Positions 15,568-25,250 of a stretch of DNA of 64,000 nucleotides are shown here, piece by piece. A program made the position numbers and the translations under genes. This DNA comes from Candidatus Latescibacterota bacterium (GTDB lineage Bacteria > Latescibacterota > UBA2968 > UBA8231). Within the stretch, counting starts at the first letter, position 1. Every line of letters begins with the position of its first letter. The stretch spans positions 67,371 through 131,370 of the forward strand of contig JAJDUT010000083.1 in assembly GCA_022826515.1 (NCBI GenBank), read 5' to 3'. A model generated the notes under the pieces. That model was not told where the DNA came from, searched no databases, and was given only the letters and a program-made list of their open reading frames with translations.

Positions 15568-18234
15568 CTATTCCAATCCCGCGTAGATCGTTATAAAGGT
15601 CTGACTCGTGTACCGCGCCTCTCTCTCTTTGAAGTCTTGGCGCTCGATGCGCAGCCCGGCTAGGGCGTGGAGGCTGTAGCCCAAATACTGCGACTGGTTG
15701 GTAAACTGGAACGCGCCGGTAATGGAGTTGAAGTCGTTAGCATCGACGTCGAAGTCGTTAAAAATCAGGTACTCGATGCCCGCTTGGAGTTGAGTGGCTC
15801 TCAGGAGGCGCGTTTCAACGACGGCCGAAAAAAGTTCGTAGAGACTGGTGGAATGCTCTAGGGCAAAGAGGCTGCGCGACTGCTTGCGGAACTCGCTCTT
15901 CCAGCGCGGCTCCAAGCTCAGCCGGCCCAAGGCATAGCGGTAGCTGGCCTTGTTAATCACCCCAAAGAAGAAGTCCTGTTCGTCTAGCTCTAGGGCCTGT
16001 CGGCGGGCCTCGCTCATCAGTTGGCGGAAGCGGACGTAGTTGACTTTGGTCTGCACTTTATAAGAGGCCGACTGCAAGTTGTGTCCCACAAAGAGCTGGT
16101 TGATCCAAGTGTCGCGAGCCAACAGGGGGTCTTCGACCTTGGTCAACTCGCCGCCGCGCAAGGTATTGTCCGGTGCCCACTGCAAGAGGGGATTGGGGAT
16201 GTCGTCCTCCACCAATTTGCTCATTTCAAAAAAGCGCAAGCGCCCAAAGCGCGGGGAGTTGTTGTCGTACGTCACGAGGGCGTAGGTGCTCTTGTTTTGC
16301 TGGGTTGACGAGATGAGTTCCTCGCGCAGCGCGCCGACCATCACTTTGAGTCGCGGCGTCAGGTCCGCACCGCCGTACACATTGTATCCGCGATGGTCGC
16401 GGCGGTAGGGGTAATCTGGCTCTTCGTCGTTTTCGTATTGGTCAATCCAGAAGTTGTTGTTCATGTCCATCCCGAAGAGGAACTCCGGGCGGTCGGAATG
16501 GAAGCGGAGGAAAGGCTCTTCGTAGTCGGGCACGGCGTTGGAGCGCACGAAGTTGTCGTTTTGGTTGATGTCGGGCACGAAGTCGTTGTTTTGGTCCCAG
16601 CCCGGAAATACTTGGGAATCGCCCTGGAGCCAGTCGAAGCGCACCGTGTCGGGAAAGCGGTCTTGGTCGTCGTTGTCTTCGACGAGCTCGACGATGCCCT
16701 CGCGCTCGCTGTCGTATTCAATTTCTCCCGTGCCCGTGGTGACGAAGGTCCGCGTGTTGTAGAGCGGGTCCATGCTGTACGCCTCGCCAAAGACAAAGAA
16801 GGGAGCCGCCTTTTTGGAGGCGTTCACCATCCAAGCCGGTGCCCTGCGGCGACTGCCGATGCCGGATGCAGTGCGGTGCTCGTCGCGTAGGACATTGGGG
16901 TACTTGCGGTAGCTCATGCTCAGATCGTATTCGGCGTACAGGTCAAAGCCCTGGTAGTCGCGTATTTCGATGTTGCCGCCGAAGATGTGGGTAGCCGTCG
17001 GCAGGCCGTACTCGAAGCGGACGGTCTGCAAATTGGTGATGTCTTGCACGTTGCCGTCGGCTTGGGCCACCAGCAGTAGTACGGCCTCTCCGTCGCGGTT
17101 GACTTGGCGGTCGGACGTCATCCAGACCTGATAGTCGTTGCCCAGCACGAGCCGGAACTCGACCTTGACGATGTCCTCTTTGGGAAACGAGGCCCGATCT
17201 ACAAAAGCCGGGCTGTCGAAGTCGTAGCTCAGGCGGATCTCCTCCGGGCCGTTGGCGGCGATATAGCCCTGCTGGACAAAGCCACCTTCGATGACCGGCT
17301 CAAACTGGATGTCTTTGCCGGCATCGACGGTGCCGTCCTCGTAGGTGATCAGTACGTCCGAGCCGGCTTGGAAGAAGGCGGCCCCGCCCGTTCCGTCGCC
17401 CGGGGAATCGTCGCGCAGGACGATCTGAATCAGCGATACGGTCTTGTTTTGGGCCACGGTCAAAGCACCGGAAAACGGGTTGCCTACTAGGCGGTCCGAA
17501 AGCGTGTTCGACTGGTGGGCATTGACCGCGTGCAGGCCCAATTGCAAGGCGTCGCTGAGTTGGTAGGCGAAGCGCCCGCCAAACAGCGTGGTGTTGTTGG
17601 TGCGGAGTACTTCTTGATCTTCGGTCGTCGAGCCGCCGGGATTGCTCAAGCGCGAATAGATGAGCGTCCCTTCGTAGCGGTCGGTGGCGAGGTCGAATTG
17701 CACGCCGTCCATGCGCGGCTTGGAAAAGACCATCGGCGAGATCACCGAGCGCATCTGCGCGCTGGTCGTCAAGGTGTAGAAGTATTGGCCCTTGGCGTCT
17801 GAGGCGATGACCACGTCGGAAAACCACTGTTGAAAGCGACTGGATTTGAGCAGCGAGTTGCCGAACTGCTGGGGCTTGCTCTGCGAGTTGTTGAAGATCA
17901 GCCAGCCACGGGTGAGGAAATTGCCGTACAGGTCGTAAAAATAATCGCCTTGGAGACTGATATCGACGTAGCGCTGGTAGGGGTTGCGGGCGTAGTTGGT
18001 GTACTGCCATTGGCGCCAGTGGTACTCTTTGTAGAGTTCCTGCGGCACGTACCAGCGGCGCACCGCTGGGTCGAGGACGCCGAGCATGACGTCCGGCCCT
18101 TGAGGCGCAAAAGAGGTCTCGTCTCCCTGTTGCAGCCCGAGACGCGAGCTGTAATCGACTTGGCCGTTCGCCTCTTGGGCTGCTCCGGCAGCGAGTAGCA
18201 AAACGACGCTTATTCTAATGGTAACAGTGTGCAT
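15568..18234 (-). CDS. large outer-membrane barrel-like protein (888 aa), copy A
   Basis: Paralogue of the 870-aa protein at 6872-9484, alike along its whole length. Shared blocks include WYVPQELYKEYHWRQW, KGQYFYTLTTSAQMR, DYQVWMTSDRQ and GFDLYAEYDLSMSYRKYPN. The Asp-rich central loops (about residues 513-612) are conserved (EDNDDQDRFPD, DQNNDFVPDINQNDN, DMNNNFWIDQYENDEEPD). It ends SQTFITIYAGLE, a barrel-like final strand. A signal peptide is present (LLLAAGAAQEANG). It directly follows the 1023-aa discoidin/FlgD protein, so each barrel-like gene has a FlgD-tailed gene immediately upstream. Exact function unknown. Confidence 0.7.
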   Translation of the reverse strand: MHTVTIRISVVLLLAAGAAQEANGQVDYSSRLGLQQGDETSFAPQGPDVMLGVLDPAVRRWYVPQELYKEYHWRQWQYTNYARNPYQRYVDISLQGDYFYDLYGNFLTRGWLIFNNSQSKPQQFGNSLLKSSRFQQWFSDVVIASDAKGQYFYTLTTSAQMRSVISPMVFSKPRMDGVQFDLATDRYEGTLIYSRLSNPGGSTTEDQEVLRTNNTTLFGGRFAYQLSDALQLGLHAVNAHQSNTLSDRLVGNPFSGALTVAQNKTVSLIQIVLRDDSPGDGTGGAAFFQAGSDVLITYEDGTVDAGKDIQFEPVIEGGFVQQGYIAANGPEEIRLSYDFDSPAFVDRASFPKEDIVKVEFRLVLGNDYQVWMTSDRQVNRDGEAVLLLVAQADGNVQDITNLQTVRFEYGLPTATHIFGGNIEIRDYQGFDLYAEYDLSMSYRKYPNVLRDEHRTASGIGSRRRAPAWMVNASKKAAPFFVFGEAYSMDPLYNTRTFVTTGTGEIEYDSEREGIVELVEDNDDQDRFPDTVRFDWLQGDSQVFPGWDQNNDFVPDINQNDNFVRSNAVPDYEEPFLRFHSDRPEFLFGMDMNNNFWIDQYENDEEPDYPYRRDHRGYNVYGGADLTPRLKVMVGALREELISSTQQNKSTYALVTYDNNSPRFGRLRFFEMSKLVEDDIPNPLLQWAPDNTLRGGELTKVEDPLLARDTWINQLFVGHNLQSASYKVQTKVNYVRFRQLMSEARRQALELDEQDFFFGVINKASYRYALGRLSLEPRWKSEFRKQSRSLFALEHSTSLYELFSAVVETRLLRATQLQAGIEYLIFNDFDVDANDFNSITGAFQFTNQSQYLGYSLHALAGLRIERQDFKEREARYTSQTFITIYAGLE

Positions 18235-18252
18235 GGCGTTCTCTTTTAGCCC

Positions 18253-21200
18253 CTAATAGGCTACCGCAATAAGGTGAGATTGCCGTTGTCCGGCGCTGTC
18301 TTCGACGTCGGTTTCTACGTCGATCTGGCAGATGTAGAGCCCGGGCGGCACGACGCGACCTTGGTCGTCTTTTCCGTCCCAGGTAAAGCGTTGCTGCCCA
18401 CCTTGGACCGTGCCCTCTAAAAGGCGCATGGGCCGACCATCGAGCGCCCAAATGCGGACGGCCGCCGGCCGCTCGGCATACACTTTGAACAGCGAAAACT
18501 CGATTCGGGCGACGTCGTTTACGAGGTCGCCATTGGGCGTGAATGGGTTGGGCGAGATCGAGATGTCAGCGACGATCTGCGTGGCACCGAGCGCGGCAAT
18601 CGACAGGGTTTGCGACGGTCGCAGCGCGGTAGCGTCGGCCGCGTCGGCGGGCTGATAGGGCGTGCTGGCTGCTTGGTTGCGCACGGCCACCTTCAGCTTG
18701 GTGCCGTGGAGAAATACCTTGGCCGCAAAGCGCAGACGCACGAGTCGGCCGTGGCCGACGACCCATCCTCTGGCACGGCCTAGCTGGCTGTATTGGGCTG
18801 CGCTGAGCGTATCGCCGACCTCGTCGAAAAGCGTCTGGGTTCCCAAACCTACTACCTTGCGGAAGTAGCGCACGGGCCCTTGGGACTCGGACGGCAGTTC
18901 ATCGTAGGCTGCGCGATCTACTTCCACTAGCTCTTCTCCGGCAATGCGGAAGTAGCGCACCGCGCCGCGCACCGCGTCTGGGAGCAGGGCGTGCGAGGTT
19001 GCCGTTAGGAGCTGGCCGTCGATGCTGGTGGGTACTTCCTCGCCATCGGCCGTTGTGCGGAAATATAGCTGCGGCAACTCGTCGGTGTCGCTGCGGGCGA
19101 CCTCCGGGAGGCGCACTAGGAGCGAGTCGCCTTGCAGCATTTGGCCGTCGGTGCTTGCCAGGTCCAAGAGCGATTGTGGTGCTCCAGATGCAAACTGCTC
19201 CTCAGTGCCGATTGCCACATCAATGAGCTGCATATCGAGCCCTGGATCGGCACTGATGAGCAGCTCGTCGAACCCGAGACTGCGGACCGCGGTGGGCCGC
19301 TCTAAGAATTGGGGTTGGACGAAAACCTCGAAAGTATCCAGAACCCCCACTTGGGCCTCGGGCGGCCAGACTTCGGCTCGCAGCCCGAGGGCGACCGGGG
19401 TGTGCAGCTCTACGGAGATGCGCTCTAGCGCGGGTGCGAGCTGGCGGTTCTCGCTGAGCAGGCGAGCCTGAATCTGCATGAACTTGCGCAGGCTGGGCGA
19501 CGTTACCGGGTCGCCGGGCTGCTGGTACTGCTGGCTCCAAGCACTCCAGCCCGGGCCGATGGCAAAGGATGTGTCAATCGGCCCCTTGAGAAAGGCAAGG
19601 AGCTTCTTGTGCTCGGCCGCGGTCTTTTCAATGCCATTGCTGTCGAAGAAGCGGATCCGCTGGATGAGTTGGTCGCCAGTGCGGGTGCGAATCTCGACCT
19701 TGGTGCCCGGCGGCGTGTCGGCCTCCCAGTGGATACTGCCCAAGGTCACCAGCCCAGGCAGTTCAATCAGAGCGGATTCTATCTCGACTTCTGCGGGCAC
19801 ACCTTCGGCAAACAGCATGAGTTCGTTGAAGCGAGACCAGAAGCGGTCTCTGCGGTTTTGGTCGTCGCCGATAAAGTTGGCAAAGGTCAACAAATCGAGA
19901 AAGCGCACCTTGCGCACGGGATCCTGCACGTCGTTCAGGTAGCCAAAGAATCCGTTATCGACGTTTTTTACCCGCTCCGGCGGGGTGATTGCACGCCAGC
20001 GCAGCTTGCCTTGGGCATCGCGCTCCCCAGTGGACGTCCGCATCTGATAGCCGCGGATATTGCTGCCGGCGAAACGGACTTGGTCCAGCCACACCGTGCC
20101 GCCAATGTCGATGGTCAGCACATTGGCACCCGGGTTGAGGGGGTCGCGGGTGGGTTGCTGATAACTGCTGCCGATATCCCCGTCGAAGGCCGGGCCCGGC
20201 GTTTTGCCAGCCGAGGTCAGATCCAAAGTGCCGCCCCCTTCGACTAGGCCGAGGCTGATGTTGTCTCCCCACCCCCAAGCTTCGACCTCGGCCAAGCGCG
20301 GCAACTCCCGGCGGTAGAATTCCCGCCGCCCACGGCGCTCTTCCTCCAAAGACTCATAGGTTTCGGCCTCCACCGGCTCTTCGCGGCCGGCAAAGTCGCG
20401 CACGAAGTAAACGATGTCGCCGCGTTCATGCGCCGGCAGAGCCTCCCAGGCGGTTTGGTCGATTTGCTCGGCCCGCCCCCCGCGCGTATCGGTGATCACA
20501 ATGCGAATGGTTTCGATGAGCTTGCCCGTCCAAGCTGGATCGGCGCTGTTTTGTTGCAGTTTCTTTACAGCGCTAATCCCACCGGTGGGATCTACGAGGC
20601 CGGGATTGACCGGGGTCGCAAGGGTGGCTCCCCCAGTTGCGGCGGCACTTTGAAAGAAGAAGGTGCGCTGCTGGGTATTAGGCCCTTCGTGGGGGACAAA
20701 CAGTTCGAAACTAATCCTGCCGTCGTCGGTAAGCGATAGTGTCTGATTGGGTGCCAACAAGAGGAGATACTTGAAGAAAGGATCGCCCAGCCCCTCTTCG
20801 ACGAAGTGCACGAAGATCCCCTCCACAGGTACGGCACGGCCCAGATCAACCTCAACCCACCACTGCTCGATCGGGTCGTCCGGGTCGGGTTCCCAGAAGG
20901 TGGTCGGATCGCCGTCGATGATATGGGCTGCCATCTCGATATTGGAGCCTGCGCGGCTGGCTCCGGCCCGCACCAAGTAGTCGTACACGAAATTTTTCTG
21001 GGTGTCTTGGACCGGTCGGCCGAGCACATCTACTTTCAGGGTGCTATCCACATTGAGGATGCGCGGATCTTTGTTGGTGATTACGACCGGACGGGCGATG
21101 CTGGGATCGGAGAGGACATTGTAGATCGAGCGCAGGTGCCGCGGACGCACCGCGCCCGAGTTGTCGATGGTGGTCAGGTGTTCGGGTTTTTTCCAGTACT

Positions 21201-21324
21201 CCCAGTGGCTGCGCCCGGAGACGACAATGCGGTCGTCAACGATGTCGTACCCTTGCTGGGCGCTAGCTGGCAGCCATGCCCACAACAGGCAGTACGCGAT
21301 GGCACTCCATTTTACTTTTACCAC
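18253..21324 (-). CDS. large secreted discoidin/FlgD-tail protein (1023 aa)
   Basis: The start is a GTG at 21324 with AAGGAGG seven bases upstream, giving a signal peptide that ends AWLPASA. Two F5/8 type C-like segments are visible: about 120-190 (HIIDGDPTTFWEPDP, WWVEVDLGRAVPVEGIFVHF) and about 370-440 (AFDGDIGSSYQQPTRDP, LTIDIGGTVWLDQVRFAG). These folds usually bind carbohydrate or lipid head groups. The last ~100 residues form a FlgD Ig-like tail (SPNPFTPNGDLVNDVARIE, WDGKDDQGRVVPPGLYICQI) ending HLIAVAY. It sits 18 bases before the 888-aa barrel gene and 12 bases after the SurA-like gene. Confidence 0.75.
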   Translation of the reverse strand: MVKVKWSAIAYCLLWAWLPASAQQGYDIVDDRIVVSGRSHWEYWKKPEHLTTIDNSGAVRPRHLRSIYNVLSDPSIARPVVITNKDPRILNVDSTLKVDVLGRPVQDTQKNFVYDYLVRAGASRAGSNIEMAAHIIDGDPTTFWEPDPDDPIEQWWVEVDLGRAVPVEGIFVHFVEEGLGDPFFKYLLLLAPNQTLSLTDDGRISFELFVPHEGPNTQQRTFFFQSAAATGGATLATPVNPGLVDPTGGISAVKKLQQNSADPAWTGKLIETIRIVITDTRGGRAEQIDQTAWEALPAHERGDIVYFVRDFAGREEPVEAETYESLEEERRGRREFYRRELPRLAEVEAWGWGDNISLGLVEGGGTLDLTSAGKTPGPAFDGDIGSSYQQPTRDPLNPGANVLTIDIGGTVWLDQVRFAGSNIRGYQMRTSTGERDAQGKLRWRAITPPERVKNVDNGFFGYLNDVQDPVRKVRFLDLLTFANFIGDDQNRRDRFWSRFNELMLFAEGVPAEVEIESALIELPGLVTLGSIHWEADTPPGTKVEIRTRTGDQLIQRIRFFDSNGIEKTAAEHKKLLAFLKGPIDTSFAIGPGWSAWSQQYQQPGDPVTSPSLRKFMQIQARLLSENRQLAPALERISVELHTPVALGLRAEVWPPEAQVGVLDTFEVFVQPQFLERPTAVRSLGFDELLISADPGLDMQLIDVAIGTEEQFASGAPQSLLDLASTDGQMLQGDSLLVRLPEVARSDTDELPQLYFRTTADGEEVPTSIDGQLLTATSHALLPDAVRGAVRYFRIAGEELVEVDRAAYDELPSESQGPVRYFRKVVGLGTQTLFDEVGDTLSAAQYSQLGRARGWVVGHGRLVRLRFAAKVFLHGTKLKVAVRNQAASTPYQPADAADATALRPSQTLSIAALGATQIVADISISPNPFTPNGDLVNDVARIEFSLFKVYAERPAAVRIWALDGRPMRLLEGTVQGGQQRFTWDGKDDQGRVVPPGLYICQIDVETDVEDSAGQRQSHLIAVAY

Positions 21325-21336
21325 GATGGCACCTCC

Positions 21337-22941
21337 TTACAGGTGCTCGGCAAATAAGGCGACTTGGCTTGCGCGCTCGGTGCGCAGGCGTTGGATGAGC
21401 GCGTCCATGAGTTCGTTCTGACGCCTTGCTGCCAAGATGGCCCGCACTTGCGCCCGCGCTTGGGCGAAGGGTTGGATGTCGCCGCCCTCCTTGTGGAGTA
21501 CCCGGAACACGGCAAATTGGTCTAGCACCTCTACTGGCCCGTCCCATTCGCCGATCTCTGCGGCAAAGGCCGCATCTACAAGTTGGGGATAGCGCGCCCG
21601 CACCACCTTGCGCAGGTGCAGCGCACCGTCGTCGCGCGGGTCGCCGTGGGTCTCGACGCCTGGTCGGGCCAACAGTTCGGCGACGGTGCTGCCGTTTGCG
21701 AGGGCTTCTCGCAACTGTTGGGCCTGCTCGCGGGTGGGCGCGAGAAGCTGGTTGATGTGGACGGATTCGGCCGTGCGGAAGCGCGTCTTGTTGGCCTCGT
21801 AGTACGCGGCGACTTGCTCCTCGCTGGGTACGGCCTTTGTCGCCGTTTCTACCTTGGTGAGCTGCTGTAAGACGAGGGCCTTGCGCTTGCGCTCGCGCCA
21901 CTCGGCGAATTCGGCCTCTTGATCCCATCCGCGCTGCTGGGCTGCCGCTGATAGCAGGTAGGCTGGCAAGAACATGGTGCGAGCCAACGAGGCAACTTGG
22001 GCGCTGTCTTGCAACGCGGCCCGGAAGCCGGCCAAGCGCAGGTCGTGGAGGTATTCGCCCAAGGAAATCGCTCCGCCATCAAAGCGGTAGAGGGGAAGCG
22101 CGGCGAGCGAGTCGGCGGGATTCGGCTCGGCTAGCAAGGCTTGCAGACCCTCGGGGTATAACTGGAGGCCCAAGGAGCGGCTCAGGGCTTCCACTTCGAT
22201 TTGCAGGCGACTCTGCCACTTTTCGCGGTGCGCTGCGCGGGCGGCTTCTTCCGCGTAATCGGCCTTGTCGGCTGCTCGATCTTCGATAAAGCGGTAGATT
22301 TGCCAGCCGCCCGCCAACCGCAATGGCTCGGCGACTTGGCCGATTGGCAGAGAGAGGAAGGTCTGCGGCGGGATGGAAAAGCGCTGCGCTTGGGTGCGCC
22401 CAATCCAACCGACGACGCCGTCGCCCTGTGGGGCGAAAAGGTCGTTGGCTGCAAAACGCTGGGCTAGTTCGACAAAAGGCTTACCCTCGTGCAGGGCCTG
22501 CAATACGCGGTCCACATCTTGCTGCTGCCGCACCAGAATTCGCGCAAAGAGCCGCTCGCGGTCGAAGCCCATCTCGACAAAGGTGCGCTCGATTTCCTCG
22601 GGCGTTACTTCGACTTGAGGGGCGAGCACTTCGGCTTGGTAGCGCTGGGAGAGCTGTTTGCGGACGAGGGCGTTTAGCTGGTAGCGGACCTCGTCGCTTT
22701 GCTCGATTCCTCTAGCGCGGGCCTCTTGCAGCAGCAGTTCCTGATCGACGAGGGACTGTAGGTGATCGCGTGCGGATTCGCTCTGCAAGCCGGGCGGCAA
22801 GCGCTCGACAAAGCGCAGGTACTCGGCCTTGGTGAGGGCCACGTCGCCGACTTGGGCCACGACCGGGTCGTCTGGCGCACAGCCAAACAGGGCCAAGAGG
22901 GCGAGCGAGCGCCACAGAGAGCGAGGAATAGCGATAAACAT
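21337..22941 (-). CDS. SurA/PrsA-like peptidyl-prolyl isomerase lipoprotein
   Basis: A 534-aa parvulin-type chaperone. The ATG at 22941 is chosen over an upstream TTG (22959); it gives the lipoprotein signal LALLALFGCA with a lipobox Cys. The N-terminal SurA-like helical region contains VAQVGDVALTKAEYLRFV and QSLVDQELLLQEAR. Two rotamase-like segments follow: one at about 140-230 (GWIGRTQAQRF, SLPIGQVAEPLRLAGGWQIY) and a degenerate one at about 390-480 (SVHINQLLAPTREQAQQL, IGEWDGPVEVLDQFAVF). It heads the block of exported barrel and FlgD-tailed proteins, so it is a good candidate for a dedicated folding factor for them. Confidence 0.87.
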   Translation of the reverse strand: MFIAIPRSLWRSLALLALFGCAPDDPVVAQVGDVALTKAEYLRFVERLPPGLQSESARDHLQSLVDQELLLQEARARGIEQSDEVRYQLNALVRKQLSQRYQAEVLAPQVEVTPEEIERTFVEMGFDRERLFARILVRQQQDVDRVLQALHEGKPFVELAQRFAANDLFAPQGDGVVGWIGRTQAQRFSIPPQTFLSLPIGQVAEPLRLAGGWQIYRFIEDRAADKADYAEEAARAAHREKWQSRLQIEVEALSRSLGLQLYPEGLQALLAEPNPADSLAALPLYRFDGGAISLGEYLHDLRLAGFRAALQDSAQVASLARTMFLPAYLLSAAAQQRGWDQEAEFAEWRERKRKALVLQQLTKVETATKAVPSEEQVAAYYEANKTRFRTAESVHINQLLAPTREQAQQLREALANGSTVAELLARPGVETHGDPRDDGALHLRKVVRARYPQLVDAAFAAEIGEWDGPVEVLDQFAVFRVLHKEGGDIQPFAQARAQVRAILAARRQNELMDALIQRLRTERASQVALFAEHL

Positions 22942-23027
22942 GGCGTTTGATTTAAGCAATGGCTAGGCGAGTGTCAAGTTTTTGCCAATACGAATAACTG
23001 TATGTAATTCTTGGCTTTATTTGTCTT

Positions 23028-24974
23028 TTAGTACATGCGAATCACGTTGCCCGTCATTCCAGTGAAGCCATCTATGACCAACCACGCCCCGCCCGAAGCA
23101 AATTGCCCGAGTATCACCCCCAAAAAGAACCAGCGCGTCGAGCGGTAGCCATTCGGCCCCATGTATTTCAAGACGACGGATTTAATCAGCCAAGCTAAAA
23201 AGATGCTAAACCAGACGTTGTTGAGGATCCAAGTGCCGCTGGCCACATAGCCGATGGGATGCAGGGGCCACCATAACAAATGGTGGCGCGCCCACAGCAA
23301 GAGCGCCATAACTACGGCCCCCACCCCGTTCCAGAGCCACCCCAGCCAATACGGCCCGGTCGGCGTCTCGATGAAGCGGGCGGCAAAGCGAAACGGCTCC
23401 CAGGCGAAAAGCCCGGAGAAATACTGGCGGTGTAGGTTGAGCGCCCCGTACTGGTAGCCCAAGTTCAAGGTCGCGTAAATCGAGCCCAAAAGGCCGATGA
23501 CCAACGCCGCCGTTAGCATTGCTAGGACGCGCCGCCGCCCAATTTTGAGGCCGTGCAACATGCGGATGCTGTTGGCGCAGGGGGCCATCATAAAGACCAG
23601 CAGGTCGCCCGCCCAAGCGAGGGTAAAGCCCAGCGCCATCATCCCCGTCGCCCCCAGCGCCGACGAGCCGACGCCCGAGACTACAAAGCCCGCGCCCGAC
23701 AGCCCTTCCACGGCCGATGAGAGACCGGCTTCGACGATCACGCGGGTGAGGGCGAAGAAGATGGCAAACGCCGCGGCGAGAAATAGCACCACCGCCCACC
23801 AAGGCAACCCCGTCTGCCACAGCCACAAGCCCATGACGAGCGAGCCTACGGCCAAGCCAACCACGGCCGTCCGATAGGACAGCAACTCCCCGGCTGTGCT
23901 GCCGCCGGCTTTGGCCTGCTGCCACACGGCCTTTAGATGCCCGCGCGCCGTCCACAGCCCCAAGACGACCAGCGCAATCATCGCGCCCATGCTCTGATGG
24001 CTCAACATGCCCGTGGTGGGGCCGGCATGACTGAAGGCGTCGAGCTGTTCGGTGGTGAAGATGCCCAAGGTCGAGCAGGCCCATTCTTGGGCTTTGGCCA
24101 ATACATAGAAAAACCACAAGCTGCCGGAGATTCCAGTGTTGATAAAATAGGCCAGGCCCATCATCAGGAAGTTGAGCCGGATGCGCAGGACAACCGCGTC
24201 GTGCCCCAAGGCTAGCGGTAGGTTGAGATCGACGCGCGGCGCGAATTCGTAGTAGTGGCTAAAGGAGTTGATCGTGTTGAGGATCGCCGGTACGGCAAAG
24301 CCAGCCCACATTATTGGATTGCGCAAAAAGGGCTTTATACGCGCGGGCCGCGGGCCGTCTTCGATCATCCCCAACGGCACTTGGACCAGCGGGTAGAGCA
24401 ACCGCTCGTGGTCCATCCACTGCCGCCGCATAATCACCATCGCGCAGATGAGCACGAGATAGAAGGCGGCCATAAAGAGCAGCCACCAAAAAAGCGGCTC
24501 GACCCAAGCGCCATAGGGAATGGATTCGCCTCGGGGAAGTCCTTCGTAAAACTGCTTGATCGCCACTTCGTCTTGGACGACCATCCAAGTGGGGATGTGG
24601 GGCACCAGCAGTTCCCCCCAGTTGTTTTCTGGGGTCGCGTAGTAGAGCACGCTGGAAATGGCGGGGAGCGCGGCACCAGTAAAGCCCCGCGACGGGATCG
24701 CCGTTGCCAGCATCATCATTGAGGTAATCAGCAGCAGTTCGGCGCGATTGAAGGCCCAATTTCGCCGCATTAGCCCCAGCAGCGGTTGCACCAGCGCGAG
24801 CAAACAGAAGAGCAGGAAAAAGGCGGCCGGCGTCGATGAGCTCAGGCCCAGCCGGGTGCCCTTGATCACGAATTCCCCGTAGGGCAGGCCGACGGCGATC
24901 AGGGCGCAAAGCCCGAGGCCAGTCAGCATCGCCGGTAGGCGGATTGCGGGGGAGGGCTGGGGATCTGGGGGCAT
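23028..24974 (-). CDS. polytopic membrane protein, DUF6785-like
   Basis: A 648-aa protein with about 14 hydrophobic helices. The start is placed at the ATG at 24974 ([19 protein letters not shown]); anything upstream only translates a heptanucleotide repeat. The conserved pattern [41 protein letters not shown] and a long internal [18 protein letters not shown] fits the DUF6784/DUF6785 membrane proteins of Planctomycetes and Armatimonadetes, which look like distant relatives of oligopeptide-transporter-type carriers. The function of the family is unknown. It diverges from the phosphodiesterase gene across repeats at 24975-25238. Confidence 0.75.
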   Translation of the reverse strand: MPPDPQPSPAIRLPAMLTGLGLCALIAVGLPYGEFVIKGTRLGLSSSTPAAFFLLFCLLALVQPLLGLMRRNWAFNRAELLLITSMMMLATAIPSRGFTGAALPAISSVLYYATPENNWGELLVPHIPTWMVVQDEVAIKQFYEGLPRGESIPYGAWVEPLFWWLLFMAAFYLVLICAMVIMRRQWMDHERLLYPLVQVPLGMIEDGPRPARIKPFLRNPIMWAGFAVPAILNTINSFSHYYEFAPRVDLNLPLALGHDAVVLRIRLNFLMMGLAYFINTGISGSLWFFYVLAKAQEWACSTLGIFTTEQLDAFSHAGPTTGMLSHQSMGAMIALVVLGLWTARGHLKAVWQQAKAGGSTAGELLSYRTAVVGLAVGSLVMGLWLWQTGLPWWAVVLFLAAAFAIFFALTRVIVEAGLSSAVEGLSGAGFVVSGVGSSALGATGMMALGFTLAWAGDLLVFMMAPCANSIRMLHGLKIGRRRVLAMLTAALVIGLLGSIYATLNLGYQYGALNLHRQYFSGLFAWEPFRFAARFIETPTGPYWLGWLWNGVGAVVMALLLWARHHLLWWPLHPIGYVASGTWILNNVWFSIFLAWLIKSVVLKYMGPNGYRSTRWFFLGVILGQFASGGAWLVIDGFTGMTGNVIRMY

Positions 24975-25037
24975 GAATTGGGAATTAGGAATTAGGAATT
25001 GGGAATTGGGAATTAGGAATTGGGAATTAGGAATTGG
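24975..25037. repeat. heptanucleotide tandem repeat, nine copies of GAATTRG
   Basis: Nine perfect in-register 7-mers, GAATTGG or GAATTAG, run from 24975 to 25037 directly upstream of the membrane-protein start. Translated on the minus strand they give repeated NSQFLIP, which is an artefact of the repeat. A related array in the opposite orientation lies at 25211-25238 upstream of the divergent gene. They resemble the short tandemly repeated heptamers known from some cyanobacteria. Confidence 0.9.
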
Positions 25038-25210
25038 CAAACGTAGCCAAATCTGCGGATAGCCGTCAATAAATGGCTGATCCTGCGACAAGAGATGGCG
25101 GCGATCTGGTTGCCGTCGGCGGGAAAAAGCCGCTAACTATCTGAGAAGCGTTCTGAGAAGCCCTCATTGACCCGCTTGGCTTCTGAGGCCATAAACACAT
25201 TTGAAGGACC

Positions 25211-25238
25211 AATTCTTAATTCTCAATTCTTAATTCTT
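25211..25238. repeat. heptanucleotide tandem repeat, four copies of AATTCTY
   Basis: Four 7-mers (AATTCTT, AATTCTC, AATTCTT, AATTCTT) end 12 bases before the ATG of the phosphodiesterase gene. The reverse complement is a close variant of the GAATTRG unit at 24975-25037, so the two arrays face each other across the divergent promoter region. Confidence 0.85.
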
Positions 25239-25250
25239 AGACGAGGAGCT

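Noticed and set aside
24975..25091. NSQFLIP repeat extension at the N-terminus of the membrane protein
   Set aside because: Translation of a heptanucleotide DNA repeat; a family-consistent start exists at 24974.
24975..25238. Repeat arrays as a CRISPR
   Set aside because: Units are seven bases without spacers, and no cas gene is present.
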